64,000 nucleotides of DNA from JALZAQ01 sp038253885 (GCA_038253885.1 JBBSGP010000010.1:25715-89714), one strand, 5' to 3'. Counted from the first letter of the stretch, positions 16,211-26,228 are shown. Program-made: numbers and translations. The notes: generated by a model not told the origin, from the sequence alone.

Positions 16211-17812
16211 ATGCGCGATTTTCTCGCCTCGATCGGCTATAGCGGCTGGGTTCTCCCGGTCCTGCTGGTGCTGCCGCTGTTGGGCGTTGTCGCGATCCAG
16301 GCCGAGGGCGCCGTCTCGAGAAGGTCGGGCAGCGACATCGCGGCGCAGGGCGCAGCCCGTTGGATCGCGCTCCTCGCGTTTCTCGCCGAGTTCGTCGTCT
16401 CGGCGGGACTCTGGTGGTCATTCGAGCCGGCGTCTGCCGGCTGGCAGGCGAGGGTGGACATCCCGTGGATTCCGGAGTGGGGCGCCCGATTCACGCTGGG
16501 GGTGGATGGCATATCACTCTTCATGGTGCTGCTCACCACCTTCATCATGCCCCTCGCGGTGCTCGGCAGCTGGACGAGCGTGCGCGACAAGCTTCGCGGC
16601 TACTACTCGCTGATGCTCGTGCTCACGACAGGGATGATCGGCGTCTTTCTCTCGCTCGACCTTCTGCTGTTCTACGTGATGTGGGAGATCATGCTGGTGC
16701 CGATGTACTTCATCATCGGCATCTGGGGCGGGGAACGCCGCATCTATGCCAGCCTCAAGTTCTTTCTGTTCACGTTCGTCGGCTCGCTGCTGATGCTGGT
16801 GGCGGTGATCTATCTGTGGCTGAGTGCCGGCAGAGGTGAGACCTTCGCCTACGAGGTCATCCTCGGCAACAGCGGTCAGTTCAGCCACCATGCGGCGCTG
16901 CTCCTCTTCGGCGCTTTCTTTGCGGCTTTCGCGGTGAAGGTGCCCATGTTTCCCTTCCACACGTGGCTGCCCGACGCCCACGTGGAGGCACCCACCGCGG
17001 GATCGGTCGTGCTCGCCAGCATCATGCTGAAGATGGGAACGTACGGCTTTCTGCGCTTCGCGATGCCGTTCTTTCCATCGGCCGCCATGTACCCGTGGGT
17101 TCGGGCGACGATCCTCTCCCTCGCCGTCATCAGCATCGTCTATGGCGCGCTGGTGGCCATGGTTCAGCCAGATTTCAAGAAGCTCGTGGCGTATTCCTCG
17201 GTCAGCCACCTCGGCTTCGTGATGCTCGGTATCTTCGCCCTCACCCTGCAGAGCGTGCAGGGCGCGCTCATGGTGATGATCAATCACGGGATCTCCACCG
17301 GGGCGCTCTTCCTGCTGGTCGGGATGATCTACGAGCGACGGCACAGCCGCCTCATCGACGCCTACGGCGGCATCGCGCGCGTCATGCCGATGTTCGCCGC
17401 GATCCTGACGCTGGTCTCGCTGAGCAGCATCGGCCTGCCCGGCACGAACGGATTCGTGGGTGAATTCCTGGTGCTGCTCGGCTCCTTCCGCGTTCATCCC
17501 TATCTCACCTTGGTGGCGACGACGGGCGTGATCTTCGCCGCCGCGTACCTGCTGTGGGCGATTCAGCGCATTCTCTTCAATCGTCTGGACAAGCCCGAGA
17601 ACGAGCATCTTCCCGACCTGAACGGACGCGAGGTCGGCATGATGGCCGTTCTCGCCCTGGCTATTCTGTGGATCGGCGTCTTTCCGGCGCCGATCCTGCG
17701 ACGGATGGAGAGCTCGGCCGCCGCTTTCGTTCAGACGGTGGAGTCGGGCGCCCGCCGGGGCGCGTTAGCCGAGCCGGTCGGGCCCATCGCGGTGAACGGG
17801 GGAGGGCGTTAG
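16211..17812 (+). CDS. nuoM: NADH-quinone oxidoreductase subunit M (proton pump)
   Basis: Second antiporter-like subunit; 533 residues and about 14 helices. The conserved glutamate of helix 5 is in YVMWEIMLVPMYFIIG, and the lysine/histidine half-channel is in FAVKVPMFPFHTWLPDAHVEAPTAGSV (split across helix 7 and its loop). KKLVAYSSVSHLG supplies the next lysine. The ATG at 16211 is four bases after the nuoL stop; upstream in-frame sequence belongs to nuoL. nuoN begins at the very next base after the stop. Confidence 0.95.
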   Translation: MRDFLASIGYSGWVLPVLLVLPLLGVVAIQAEGAVSRRSGSDIAAQGAARWIALLAFLAEFVVSAGLWWSFEPASAGWQARVDIPWIPEWGARFTLGVDGISLFMVLLTTFIMPLAVLGSWTSVRDKLRGYYSLMLVLTTGMIGVFLSLDLLLFYVMWEIMLVPMYFIIGIWGGERRIYASLKFFLFTFVGSLLMLVAVIYLWLSAGRGETFAYEVILGNSGQFSHHAALLLFGAFFAAFAVKVPMFPFHTWLPDAHVEAPTAGSVVLASIMLKMGTYGFLRFAMPFFPSAAMYPWVRATILSLAVISIVYGALVAMVQPDFKKLVAYSSVSHLGFVMLGIFALTLQSVQGALMVMINHGISTGALFLLVGMIYERRHSRLIDAYGGIARVMPMFAAILTLVSLSSIGLPGTNGFVGEFLVLLGSFRVHPYLTLVATTGVIFAAAYLLWAIQRILFNRLDKPENEHLPDLNGREVGMMAVLALAILWIGVFPAPILRRMESSAAAFVQTVESGARRGALAEPVGPIAVNGGGR

Positions 17813-19342
17813 ATGCGGTTCGATCTCACCGTCCCGTGGCAGTTGTCGGCCGCGCTCGGGCCCGATCTGCTGCTCGCCGGAGGGGCGATGCTCCTTCTTC
17901 TCTGGTGCGTCTGGCGTCCGGAAAGTGCCGGTCATCAGCGCAGCGTCGGTGCTTGGAGCATCGCGCTCTGCGTCCTGACGATCGCGGCGGTTTTCTGGTA
18001 TGGCCATCAGCAGGTGACCTCTGGACCGGGGATCATTGCGGTCGACAGCTTCCGCTGGGCTGCCGACCTCATCTTTCTCGGCGCCACGATCATCGCCCTC
18101 ATGCTCGCGATGGACTACAACGAGCGCGAGCGCATCACCGTCGCGGAATCGCACGTTCTGGTGTTGTTGGCGACGTCCGGTGCGATGCTGCTTGCCGCGT
18201 CTCGCGACCTGATGATGATCTTCCTGGGCGTCGAGCTGATGTCCATCTCCGTGTACGTTCTGGCCGGTCTCAATCGTCGCAGCGCCGTTGCGGCCGAGGC
18301 GGCGCTCAAGTACTTCCTCCTCGGTGCCTTCTCGACCGGGTTCCTCCTGTATGGGATCGCCTTGCTGTACGGCGTGACGGGAACCACAAATCTCGCGGCG
18401 ATCGGCCAATGGGCGAGTGTCGCGGGCCGCGCCTCGAGCCCGATGCTGCTCGTCGGCATCGCGCTCCTCCTGGTCGGGTTCGCGTTCAAGGTCGCAGCCG
18501 TACCGTTCCACATGTGGACGCCCGACGTCTACGACGGCGCGCCGACCCCATACAGCGCCTACATGGCGGCGGCCGTGAAGGCGGGGGCGTTCGCGGCGTT
18601 CTTTCGCGTCTGGCTCGAGGCCTTCCCGCTCGCCGCACCGTCCTGGCACGGAGCCCTGTGGTGGATCGCCGCGATCACGATGGTGGTCGGCAACCTGGTC
18701 GCGCTCGCGCAGTCCAGCATCAAGCGGCTGCTCGCGTACTCGAGCATCGCTCACGCCGGCTACATTCTCGTGGCGCTGGTGTCGGGCACGGCACTCGGCG
18801 CCGCCTCGTTCCTGTTCTACCTGACCGCGTACACGCTGGCGACGATGGGAGCGTTCGCCGTTGTGATCGCCCTCGGACAGGCGGGGGAGATCCGACTGGC
18901 GGTGACCGATTATTCCGGCCTCTGGCGGGTGCGGCCGTGGCTCGCGCTGGCGATGGCGGTATTCATGCTGGCGCTGCTGGGATTTCCGCTTGCGGGAGGC
19001 ATGGGCTTCTTTGCGAAGTGGTATGTGCTCCAGGCTGCTCTGCGCGCTCCACAGCCGCAGACACGGCTCGCGGTCGTGCTCGTGCTCACGAGCTTCGTGT
19101 CCGCCGGCTACTACCTGCGCGTCCTCAAGGTGATGTTCATGAATCCGCGAGCAGCGGACATGCCCGATCCGATGAGGGTCCCGGCGCTCACCCAGATCGT
19201 GATCGGATTCGCGGCCGGCCTGCTCCTGGTTTTCGGAATCCTGCCCAGCCCGGCGTTGGAATTTTCACGCTGGGGCGTGAGCGTGTCGGGTCCGATGGCG
19301 GAGACGCCGATCGGTCCGCCACTGACGCGCCTCGACCGTTGA
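17813..19342 (+). CDS. nuoN: NADH-quinone oxidoreductase subunit N (proton pump)
   Basis: Third antiporter-like subunit, 509 residues with about 14 helices; last gene of the canonical A-to-N order. Pump landmarks are FLGVELMSISVYVLAGL (helix 5 glutamate), FKVAAVPFHMWTPDVYDGAPT (helix 7 lysine and histidine) and IKRLLAYSSIAHAGYIL. A nine-bp GC hairpin follows the stop within a few bases, suggesting a transcript end or processing point here. Confidence 0.95.
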   Translation: MRFDLTVPWQLSAALGPDLLLAGGAMLLLLWCVWRPESAGHQRSVGAWSIALCVLTIAAVFWYGHQQVTSGPGIIAVDSFRWAADLIFLGATIIALMLAMDYNERERITVAESHVLVLLATSGAMLLAASRDLMMIFLGVELMSISVYVLAGLNRRSAVAAEAALKYFLLGAFSTGFLLYGIALLYGVTGTTNLAAIGQWASVAGRASSPMLLVGIALLLVGFAFKVAAVPFHMWTPDVYDGAPTPYSAYMAAAVKAGAFAAFFRVWLEAFPLAAPSWHGALWWIAAITMVVGNLVALAQSSIKRLLAYSSIAHAGYILVALVSGTALGAASFLFYLTAYTLATMGAFAVVIALGQAGEIRLAVTDYSGLWRVRPWLALAMAVFMLALLGFPLAGGMGFFAKWYVLQAALRAPQPQTRLAVVLVLTSFVSAGYYLRVLKVMFMNPRAADMPDPMRVPALTQIVIGFAAGLLLVFGILPSPALEFSRWGVSVSGPMAETPIGPPLTRLDR

Positions 19343-19346
19343 CCCG

Positions 19347-19368
19347 CGGGGCGGCCGGAGCCGCCCCG
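19347..19368 (+). terminator. GC hairpin at the end of the nuo operon
   Basis: A nine-bp perfect stem (CGGGGCGGC against GCCGCCCCG) closes a CGGA tetraloop, four bases after the nuoN stop. There is no T tract, so it may slow polymerase or protect the 3' end rather than terminate fully; the next gene (19388) has a good ribosome-binding site but no visible promoter. Confidence 0.45.
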
Positions 19369-19387
19369 TCGCATTTCGAGGAGAGGC

Positions 19388-20761
19388 ATGACTGTGAATC
19401 GGGAGATCTTCCGGCAGTACGATGTCAGGGGAATCGTCGGAAAAGATCTGACCCCTCGCGTGGCGCACTCGCTCGGCCGGGCCTACGCGGCCTACCTGCA
19501 GCGCGAGGGGGTGCAACCAGCCGGCCCGATCGCGGTCGGCCGCGACAATCGCCCTAGCGGCAAAGCCTTGCGCGACGCGCTCGTGCGCGCTCTGGGCGAA
19601 TCCGGCGTGGACGTCATCGATGTGGGCATCGTTCCCACGCCACTTCTCTACTGGTCGCTCAACAACCTGCCAGTAGCCGGCGGTATCCAGATCACTGGTT
19701 CGCACAATCCATCGGAGTACAACGGTTTCAAGCTCTGCCTCGGCACGCAATCAGTGCACGGCGAGGAGATCCAGGCGCTGTACGATCTGATCATCGCCGG
19801 CAAGTTCCCCTCGGGCGCTGGCCGGGTGCAGGAGGAGAATATCGTCGAGCGGTACATCAGCGACGTGGTGAAGCGTATCGGACCCCTGTCACGACCGTTG
19901 CGGGTCGTCGCGGATTGTGGAAACGGCGTCGGGTCGCTCGTCGGCCCCCAGCTGCTGACTCGTCTTGGCGCTCGTGTGACGTCGCTGTACTGTGACAGCG
20001 ATGGAACGTTCCCGAATCATCACCCGGATCCGACCGTGCCCGAGAACGTCGCCGAGCTCCAGGACGCTGTGCGCGCGGGCCGCGGCGAGGTGGGCGTGGC
20101 GTTCGACGGAGATGCCGATCGGATCGGGCTCATCGATGAGCGCGGCGAGATCGTGTGGGGAGATCACATCCTCATCATCTACGCTCGCGACGTGCTCGCC
20201 CGCACCGGGAAGGGACAGGCCATCATCTTCGACGTGAAGTGCTCGCAGGCGCTTCCCGATGCCATTCGTGAGGCCGGCGGGGAGCCGGTGATGTGGCGCA
20301 CGGGGCACTCACTGATCAAGGAGAAGATGCGGGAGCTGAAGGCCCCACTGGCCGGCGAGATGTCGGGGCACATGTTCTTCTCGGAGGGCTTTTACGGACA
20401 CGATGACGCCCTCTACGGCGCGGCCAGGCTGTTGCGCATCCTCGCGGACTCGGGCAAGACGGTGAGCGGGCTCCTGGCGGACGTCGAGCGTTTCGTCTCG
20501 ACGCCCGAGATCCGCGTGGACTGCCCGGACGATCGCAAGTTCGCTGTCGTCGAGGAAGCTGTCAGGCATTTCCGCGCGGACCACGACGTGATCGACGTCG
20601 ATGGCGTGCGCGTGCTGTATGGTGATGGGTGGGGATTGATCCGCGCGTCCAACACCCAGCCGGTTCTGGTGATGAGATTCGAGGCCGGCAGTGCGGCGCG
20701 CCTCGATGCGATCCGCGACGAGTTCGAGTCATGGCTCCGGGCACAGGGCGTCGCCGTCTAG
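19388..20761 (+). CDS. Phosphomannomutase/phosphoglucomutase
   Basis: Alpha-D-phosphohexomutase that interconverts sugar-6-phosphate and sugar-1-phosphate, feeding nucleotide sugars for LPS and glycan genes. 457 residues in four domains. The phosphoserine is S105 in TGSHNP; the metal loop is FDGDADRIG; the sugar-specificity loop GEMSGHMFF is of the mannose/glucose dual type (GEMSGH); the phosphate site is RASNTQPVLVMRFE. A strong GAGGAGAGG site precedes the ATG. The family resembles AlgC/ManB; exact sugar preference cannot be decided from sequence. Confidence 0.92.
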   Translation: MTVNREIFRQYDVRGIVGKDLTPRVAHSLGRAYAAYLQREGVQPAGPIAVGRDNRPSGKALRDALVRALGESGVDVIDVGIVPTPLLYWSLNNLPVAGGIQITGSHNPSEYNGFKLCLGTQSVHGEEIQALYDLIIAGKFPSGAGRVQEENIVERYISDVVKRIGPLSRPLRVVADCGNGVGSLVGPQLLTRLGARVTSLYCDSDGTFPNHHPDPTVPENVAELQDAVRAGRGEVGVAFDGDADRIGLIDERGEIVWGDHILIIYARDVLARTGKGQAIIFDVKCSQALPDAIREAGGEPVMWRTGHSLIKEKMRELKAPLAGEMSGHMFFSEGFYGHDDALYGAARLLRILADSGKTVSGLLADVERFVSTPEIRVDCPDDRKFAVVEEAVRHFRADHDVIDVDGVRVLYGDGWGLIRASNTQPVLVMRFEAGSAARLDAIRDEFESWLRAQGVAV

Positions 20762-20774
20762 GGCGCCACCGCCC

Positions 20775-23252
20775 ATGACAGTGAGGCGGTGGGCGTTACT
20801 GGCAGCGCTCGCCGTGGCCTGTTCGCTGCTGCTCGGCCGAGCGGCTTCCGCGGTGTACGTGGACTACCGCTTCTACGCCGCCATGGGCGCAGGGGACGTG
20901 TGGCGCGCTCGCGGTATCGCGCTGATCGTGATGAAGGGACTGGCGCGGGTCGTCGCGACGCTCTTTCTCTTCGGCCATCTCTATGCAGTTCGGCAGAGCG
21001 TCGTGTCGCTGGTTCTCCCCCGCCGACTGGGAAACGTGGAGATCGGCGAGGAGGTGCCCGGACGCTATCTCGTCGGCGCGGCTCTCGTGATCGCCGTCGT
21101 GCTCGGGATGCTACTTCCCATCGCCGACAGCTGGTCCAGCCTGGCGCTGGGCTACTACGGACTCCCGTTCGGAGAGAGCGACCCCTATCACGAGGTCGAC
21201 CTCGGTTTCTTCACGTACGTGTTGCCACTCGAGGCGTCGCTGTACCTGTGGGCGTTGGTCGTGATCCTGGTTGCCGCCGCGGTCGTGATCTTCCTCTATG
21301 CTCTCACCCCGAGCCTGCGCTGGCAGCATGGTTCGCTCTACGTTTCCAACTACGTTCGACGTCACCTGATGGTGATCGGCGCGCTGTTGCTCGGCATGCT
21401 CGCGTGGAGCTACCGTCTGGAGGCATTCAAGGTTCTGCTGAACGGGAGCAGCGGAGAGGGAGCCTTCGGCTACGCCGACCATCACGCCATCATCCCGGTC
21501 GATCTGACGCTGGCCGTGCTGACTCTGGTCGCGGCGATCGTCGTCCTGTGGTTCGGATGGAGCGGACAGGTTCGTGTCGCGTTTGGAGCGGTCGGCACGG
21601 TACTGATCCTCTCTCTCTCGCTCCGACAGCTCGCTCCCCTCGTCGTTCGCCGCTCCGCCCCCGCTCGCACGGCGGGACAACGCGAGGCGCCTTATCGCGC
21701 GACACGCGTCGCTTACACCCGCCGCGCGTTCGGCCTCGATCGCCTCGGACCGGCCGATCCCGCGATGTCCTTCTCCTCCTTGAGGGACGTATCCACCAAC
21801 GTCCCGGCGTGGGAGCCGGCCGCACTCGCGCGTGCAGTGGCGCGCGGGAGTCACGGAGAGCTGGGCGCGTCGGGCGTCGGCTGGATTCCGTCGGCGGTCG
21901 GCGTCGTCGCGGTCGTCCCGGAGCATACGACCTCCGTGTCTGGCGGCGACCCCGAGCAGCAGGAAGACCGGTGGAGCGTCGCCCGAATTCTTGGCGCGAG
22001 TGCCGACCCAGACGGAGGGCCGGTGCACGTCACTCTGGGCGGTCAGCGCGCGCGCGAGGACGATCACCTCGAGCCGGTGATCGTGCACGATTCCGCGATC
22101 GGCTATCTGGTCGAGCCGGATTCTCTGGGTCGTCTCACCGGAAGCAGCCTCGAGAGCAGCGTGTCGCGCGTGGCTCACGCGTGGAGCCTGCAGAATCTGC
22201 GGCTGCTCAGCGACCTGCCCCATCCGTCGCCGCGGATCATCGTGCAGCGCGCCCTTCGGGATCGCGTGCGAGCCGTGGCGCCGATCTTCCTCCAGGGCAC
22301 GGAGATCACGCCGGTCGCGATCGGGGATACGCTGTTCTGGCTTCTCGATCTCTACTCTGCGTCCGCGAGCTATCCGCTCAGCACGCGCATCAGCATCGGC
22401 CCGGAAGAGACGACCTACCTGCAGCACGCCGCGACGGCGGTCGTCAACGGCGCGTCGGGCCGTCTCTGGCTAGCGGCGGACGCCACGCTCGATCCGATCG
22501 CGCGCAGCTGGGTTGAGGCGTTCCCGTCGTTGTTCACGAGCTGGGCACGCCTCCCGCGCGCGCTCGCCGAGGCCGCCCCTCCGGCTCTCGACCTGCTCCG
22601 ATCGCAGGCCCAGGTGATGGCCCGCTTCGGGCTGCGCGGCGATAGCGGGCCGACGGGGCAGGTGCCCTGGAACATCGGAGCGGACACGCTCATGCCCGAG
22701 GGAAGTACGGCCCTCTGGCTGCTCCCCGGTCGGCGCGCTCTCGCGTGGTCGCAGCCCATCCTCGATGAGAACGGTCACGTCCTCGGGCTCTTCGTCGGGA
22801 CGGGCGGACCGTCGCGACATGCGGCCTATCTGCCGCTGGCCCATGCCGGGACGCGATGGTCGGCAGCGTCGGACGAGCTGCACCGCGCGGCCGACAGCAG
22901 CCTCATCCTTCCGGCAGGAACGCAGGCCGTACGCGGTGGGATCCACGCCGTGCCGGTGGGCGATGATGTCGCTTTCGTGCAGAGCACATACGCCTGGCGC
23001 GCGGACGCCCCTCCGGCGCTGGTACGGGTCTCCGCTCTGCTGGGCGACGCCGTGACCGCGGGCCGCACTCTTCCCGAAGCGTTGGGCGTGGCGGTCACGC
23101 CTCCATCGGACACCAGCACCCCTTCGCCTGATTACCGGTCGCGCGTCGCCGCGCTCGTCGAGCAGATGCGAGCGGCGCTGCAGCGTGCGGACTGGACGGC
23201 GTTCGGCCGCGCGTTCGACGCCCTCGAAACGCTGACGCGTGCCTCGCGCTGA
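20775..23252 (+). CDS. UPF0182 (COG1615) family large membrane protein
   Basis: An 825-residue protein of unknown function. The first ~300 residues hold about seven membrane helices; the remainder looks extracytoplasmic. Family-type features are the helix-pair segment with DPYHEVDLGFFTYVLPLE, the later ALRDRVRAVAPIF, and the block around FPSLFTSWARLP. Signal-like first helix at residues 5-25. It starts 13 bases after the phosphohexomutase stop and overlaps the carbamate kinase start by 14 bases, so it is part of that transcript. The family is widespread but uncharacterised; I assign no role. Confidence 0.8.
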   Translation: MTVRRWALLAALAVACSLLLGRAASAVYVDYRFYAAMGAGDVWRARGIALIVMKGLARVVATLFLFGHLYAVRQSVVSLVLPRRLGNVEIGEEVPGRYLVGAALVIAVVLGMLLPIADSWSSLALGYYGLPFGESDPYHEVDLGFFTYVLPLEASLYLWALVVILVAAAVVIFLYALTPSLRWQHGSLYVSNYVRRHLMVIGALLLGMLAWSYRLEAFKVLLNGSSGEGAFGYADHHAIIPVDLTLAVLTLVAAIVVLWFGWSGQVRVAFGAVGTVLILSLSLRQLAPLVVRRSAPARTAGQREAPYRATRVAYTRRAFGLDRLGPADPAMSFSSLRDVSTNVPAWEPAALARAVARGSHGELGASGVGWIPSAVGVVAVVPEHTTSVSGGDPEQQEDRWSVARILGASADPDGGPVHVTLGGQRAREDDHLEPVIVHDSAIGYLVEPDSLGRLTGSSLESSVSRVAHAWSLQNLRLLSDLPHPSPRIIVQRALRDRVRAVAPIFLQGTEITPVAIGDTLFWLLDLYSASASYPLSTRISIGPEETTYLQHAATAVVNGASGRLWLAADATLDPIARSWVEAFPSLFTSWARLPRALAEAAPPALDLLRSQAQVMARFGLRGDSGPTGQVPWNIGADTLMPEGSTALWLLPGRRALAWSQPILDENGHVLGLFVGTGGPSRHAAYLPLAHAGTRWSAASDELHRAADSSLILPAGTQAVRGGIHAVPVGDDVAFVQSTYAWRADAPPALVRVSALLGDAVTAGRTLPEALGVAVTPPSDTSTPSPDYRSRVAALVEQMRAALQRADWTAFGRAFDALETLTRASR

Positions 23253-24183
23253 GACGGCGGTCATTGCCCTCGGTGGGAATGCTCTTTCTCCCGCCGGAGA
23301 GCGCTCGACCATCAACGATCAATTCCGGCACACGCGGGCGAGTCTGGCGCCGATCGTGGATCTTGCGCTCGACGGCTGGAATCTCTGCGTGGTGCACGGG
23401 AACGGTCCGCAGGTAGGAGACGAGCTGGTTCGGAATGAGCTCGCGCGCAGCGAGGTCGCGCCACTCCCGCTCGGCGTGCTGGTCGCCGCCACCGCCGGCT
23501 GGATCGGTTACATGATCCAGCAATCGCTCGAGAACGCGCTGACGCGCTCGGGCAGCGACCGGCGCGTGGCGACGGTGATCACGCAGGTTCACGTGGACCC
23601 GACGGACATCGCGCTGAGCTCTCCGAGCAAGTTCATCGGTCACGAGATTCCGGAGCCGCGCGCGCGTGCCCTGCTCGCCGAAGGGACATCCGTGAAGCCG
23701 GATGCCCGCGGCCGATGGCGGCGCGTCGTCGGCAGCCCACGGCCCCTCGCCATCCACGAGATCGCCACCATCCGCCAGCTGATGGATAACGGGACGATCG
23801 TCGTCGCGTGTGGCGGCGGAGGTGCTCCGATTCACGCCGACCCGGTGCTCGGCTGGGACGGAGTGGACGCGGTGGTGGATAAGGATCTCGCGGCGGCCGT
23901 TCTCGCGCGTGACCTGGATGCGACACTTCTGCTCATCCTCACCGACATCGATGCCGTCTACGCTGGTTACGGCACTCCGGATCAGCGACGGTTATCTGCA
24001 CTCACGCCCGATGAGGCCCAGAGCCTCGATGCCTCCGGCGCGTTCGGCGAGGGTAGCATGGCTCCAAAGGTGCGCGCGGCGGTGGATTTTGCGCGCCATA
24101 CCGGAGGTCGCGCTATTATTACCGAGCTCAGCCGGGGCCGTGCCGCCGTGCGCGGAGCCGCAGGCACCATCATCTCACTCTGA
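23239..24183 (+). CDS. arcC: Carbamate kinase
   Basis: Amino-acid-kinase-fold enzyme that reversibly makes ATP from carbamoyl phosphate. 314 residues, the family length. Evidence: ALGGNAL at the N-terminus, VVHGNGPQVG, the GIGGGG-like VACGGGGAPI and the nucleotide-site KDLAAAVLA with LLILTDIDAVY; FGEGSMAPKVRAAVDF near the end is characteristic of carbamate kinase and distinguishes it from acetylglutamate kinase. GTG start overlapping the preceding gene by 14 bases. No arginine deiminase or ornithine transcarbamylase gene is beside it, so its physiological direction is open. Confidence 0.92.
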   Translation: MPRAETAVIALGGNALSPAGERSTINDQFRHTRASLAPIVDLALDGWNLCVVHGNGPQVGDELVRNELARSEVAPLPLGVLVAATAGWIGYMIQQSLENALTRSGSDRRVATVITQVHVDPTDIALSSPSKFIGHEIPEPRARALLAEGTSVKPDARGRWRRVVGSPRPLAIHEIATIRQLMDNGTIVVACGGGGAPIHADPVLGWDGVDAVVDKDLAAAVLARDLDATLLLILTDIDAVYAGYGTPDQRRLSALTPDEAQSLDASGAFGEGSMAPKVRAAVDFARHTGGRAIITELSRGRAAVRGAAGTIISL

Positions 24184-24216
24184 GCCCCACCCTGGCACGG
24201 GCCGATTGGAGAACGC

Positions 24217-25362
24217 GTGAACATTCACGAATACCAGGCCAAAGACATCTTTCGAAGTGTCGGCATCCCCATCCCGCCGGGTGAGATGGCCAGCTCACCG
24301 GACGAAGCCGAGCGTCTGGCGAAGCAATTCGGGGGCACGGTGGTAGTGAAGGCGCAGGTGCACGCCGGCGGACGCGGAAAGGCCGGGGGGGTCAAGCTCG
24401 CGAAGACCCCCGTCGAAGCCCGTCAGGTGGCGGGCGCGATTCTCGGAATGAAGATCAAAGGGTTGACCGTCGAGAAGGTGCTGGTGACTCCGGCTGCGGA
24501 CATCGCCTCCGAGGCGTATGCCGGGATCATCATCGACCGCGCGTCGAAGAAGGCTGTGTTCATGGTGAGCGCGGCCGGCGGAGTCGACATCGAGGAAGTC
24601 GCCGCGACCACGCCCGAGAAGATCATGCGTCATCCCGTGGACCCACGGTACGGGCTGCTTCCGTTCGAGGCGCTGGAGATGGGGTTCTTCCTCTACGCCG
24701 ACGCGAAGCAGGCCCGCGCGGCCGCGAAGATCATGCAGCAGCTCTGGCGCGCCTTTCAGCAGAGCGGCGCATCGCTCGCCGAGATCAACCCTCTCGTCAC
24801 CACGCCGACAGGGGAGGTGGTCGCGCTCGACGCCAAGATGGTCATCGACGACAACGAGCTGGAGCGGCGGCATGACCTCGAGGCGCTCCGTGACGAGAGC
24901 GCCGAGGCCCCCGGCGAGGTGCAGGCCCGTAAGGCCAACCTCACGTTCATCAAGCTCGACGGCAACGTGGGTTGCGTCGTCAATGGCGCCGGCCTCGCGA
25001 TGGCGACGATGGATCTCGTCAAGTTCTACGGCGGTGAGCCGGCCAATTTTCTCGACATCGGCGGATCATCGAATCCGGACAAGGTCGTCAACGCGCTGCG
25101 CATCATCACCACCGATCCCAACGTGAAGGCGATTCTCTTCAACATCTTCGGCGGCATCACCCGCACGGATGACGTGGCAAATGGCATCGTCACCGCGACG
25201 TCCCAGAATCCCCTCAAGGTGCCGATCGTGATCCGGCTCACCGGAACCAACGAGGAGATCGCGGTGAAGATTCTCACCGAGAACGGCTTCTCGGCGATGA
25301 CCGACATGGATGAAGCGGTTCAGAAGGCGGTCGCGCTGGCGACGGGAGGCCGCGCCGCGTGA
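24217..25362 (+). CDS. sucC: Succinyl-CoA synthetase beta subunit
   Basis: ATP-grasp subunit of the TCA-cycle enzyme that couples succinyl-CoA hydrolysis to nucleotide triphosphate formation. 381 residues. N-terminus NIHEYQAKDIF is diagnostic; VVKAQVHAGGRGKAGGVKL is the nucleotide-binding lysine/glycine region, and SLAEINPLV, GNVGCVVNGAGLAMATMD and NIFGGITR are later family blocks. The GTG at 24217 has GGAG five bases upstream. The end overlaps sucD by four bases. Confidence 0.95.
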   Translation: MNIHEYQAKDIFRSVGIPIPPGEMASSPDEAERLAKQFGGTVVVKAQVHAGGRGKAGGVKLAKTPVEARQVAGAILGMKIKGLTVEKVLVTPAADIASEAYAGIIIDRASKKAVFMVSAAGGVDIEEVAATTPEKIMRHPVDPRYGLLPFEALEMGFFLYADAKQARAAAKIMQQLWRAFQQSGASLAEINPLVTTPTGEVVALDAKMVIDDNELERRHDLEALRDESAEAPGEVQARKANLTFIKLDGNVGCVVNGAGLAMATMDLVKFYGGEPANFLDIGGSSNPDKVVNALRIITTDPNVKAILFNIFGGITRTDDVANGIVTATSQNPLKVPIVIRLTGTNEEIAVKILTENGFSAMTDMDEAVQKAVALATGGRAA

Positions 25363-26228
25363 GCGTCTACATCGATGCGACGACAAGGCTCCTCGTGCAG
25401 GGCATCACGGGACGCGACGGGAGCTTCCACACGAAGCAGATGATGGAGTACGGCACGACGGTCGTGGCTGGCGTGACGCCAGGAAAGGGCGGCCAGACCT
25501 TCGAGGGAAAGGTGCCGATCTTCAATACCGTGGCGAGCGCCGTCGGACAGACTGGTGCCAACACCGCCGTCATCTACGTCCCGCCTCCGTACGCTGCCGA
25601 CGCGATGATGGAGGCGGCGGACGCGGGGGTTCAGCTCGTTGTCTGCATCACCGAGGGAGTTCCGGTGCTCGACATGACGCGAGTCTACCCCTTCGTCAAG
25701 GAGAAGGGCGCGCGCCTCATCGGACCGAACTGCCCCGGGCTGATCTCACCTGGCAGCTCGAAGGTCGGAATCATTCCCGGCCGAATCTGTTCGCCGGGTA
25801 CCGTCGGCGTGGTCAGCCGCTCCGGCACGCTCACGTACGAGATCGTCTATCAACTCACGCGCGCCGGCATCGGCCAGTCCACCTGCGTCGGCATCGGCGG
25901 CGATCCCATCAACGGAACGAGCTTCATCGATGTGCTGGAGGAGTTCGAGCGAGACCCCGGGACGACGGCGGTCGCGATGATGGGGGAGATAGGCGGTACG
26001 GACGAGCAGGAGGCGGCGCGCTACATCAAGGACAGGATGACCAAGCCGGTAGTGGGTTTCATCGCCGGGCAGACAGCGCCGCCCGGACGGCGCATGGGTC
26101 ACGCCGGGGCGATCATCTCCGGATCTTCCGGGACGGCCGCTGAGAAAGTGCAGGCGTTCCGCGACGCCGGGATCGGGGTAGCGCAACGCCCGAAGGACTT
26201 CGTTGCTCTTCTGCGCGAGCGAATGTGA
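25359..26228 (+). CDS. sucD: Succinyl-CoA synthetase alpha subunit
   Basis: CoA-binding, phosphohistidine-bearing partner of SucC. 289 residues. The CoA Rossmann region contains VQGITGRDGSFH, followed by GPNCPGLI. The active-site histidine is in MGHAGAIISGSSGTA. GTG start overlaps the sucC stop (GTGA), ensuring equal subunit supply; the stop overlaps the GTG of the EIIA-CBS gene. Confidence 0.96.
   Translation: MSVYIDATTRLLVQGITGRDGSFHTKQMMEYGTTVVAGVTPGKGGQTFEGKVPIFNTVASAVGQTGANTAVIYVPPPYAADAMMEAADAGVQLVVCITEGVPVLDMTRVYPFVKEKGARLIGPNCPGLISPGSSKVGIIPGRICSPGTVGVVSRSGTLTYEIVYQLTRAGIGQSTCVGIGGDPINGTSFIDVLEEFERDPGTTAVAMMGEIGGTDEQEAARYIKDRMTKPVVGFIAGQTAPPGRRMGHAGAIISGSSGTAAEKVQAFRDAGIGVAQRPKDFVALLRERM

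Noticed and set aside
23239..24183. Acetylglutamate kinase as the identity of the amino-acid kinase
   Set aside because: Length, HGNGPQVG and the FGEGSMAPKVRAA block fit carbamate kinase better.
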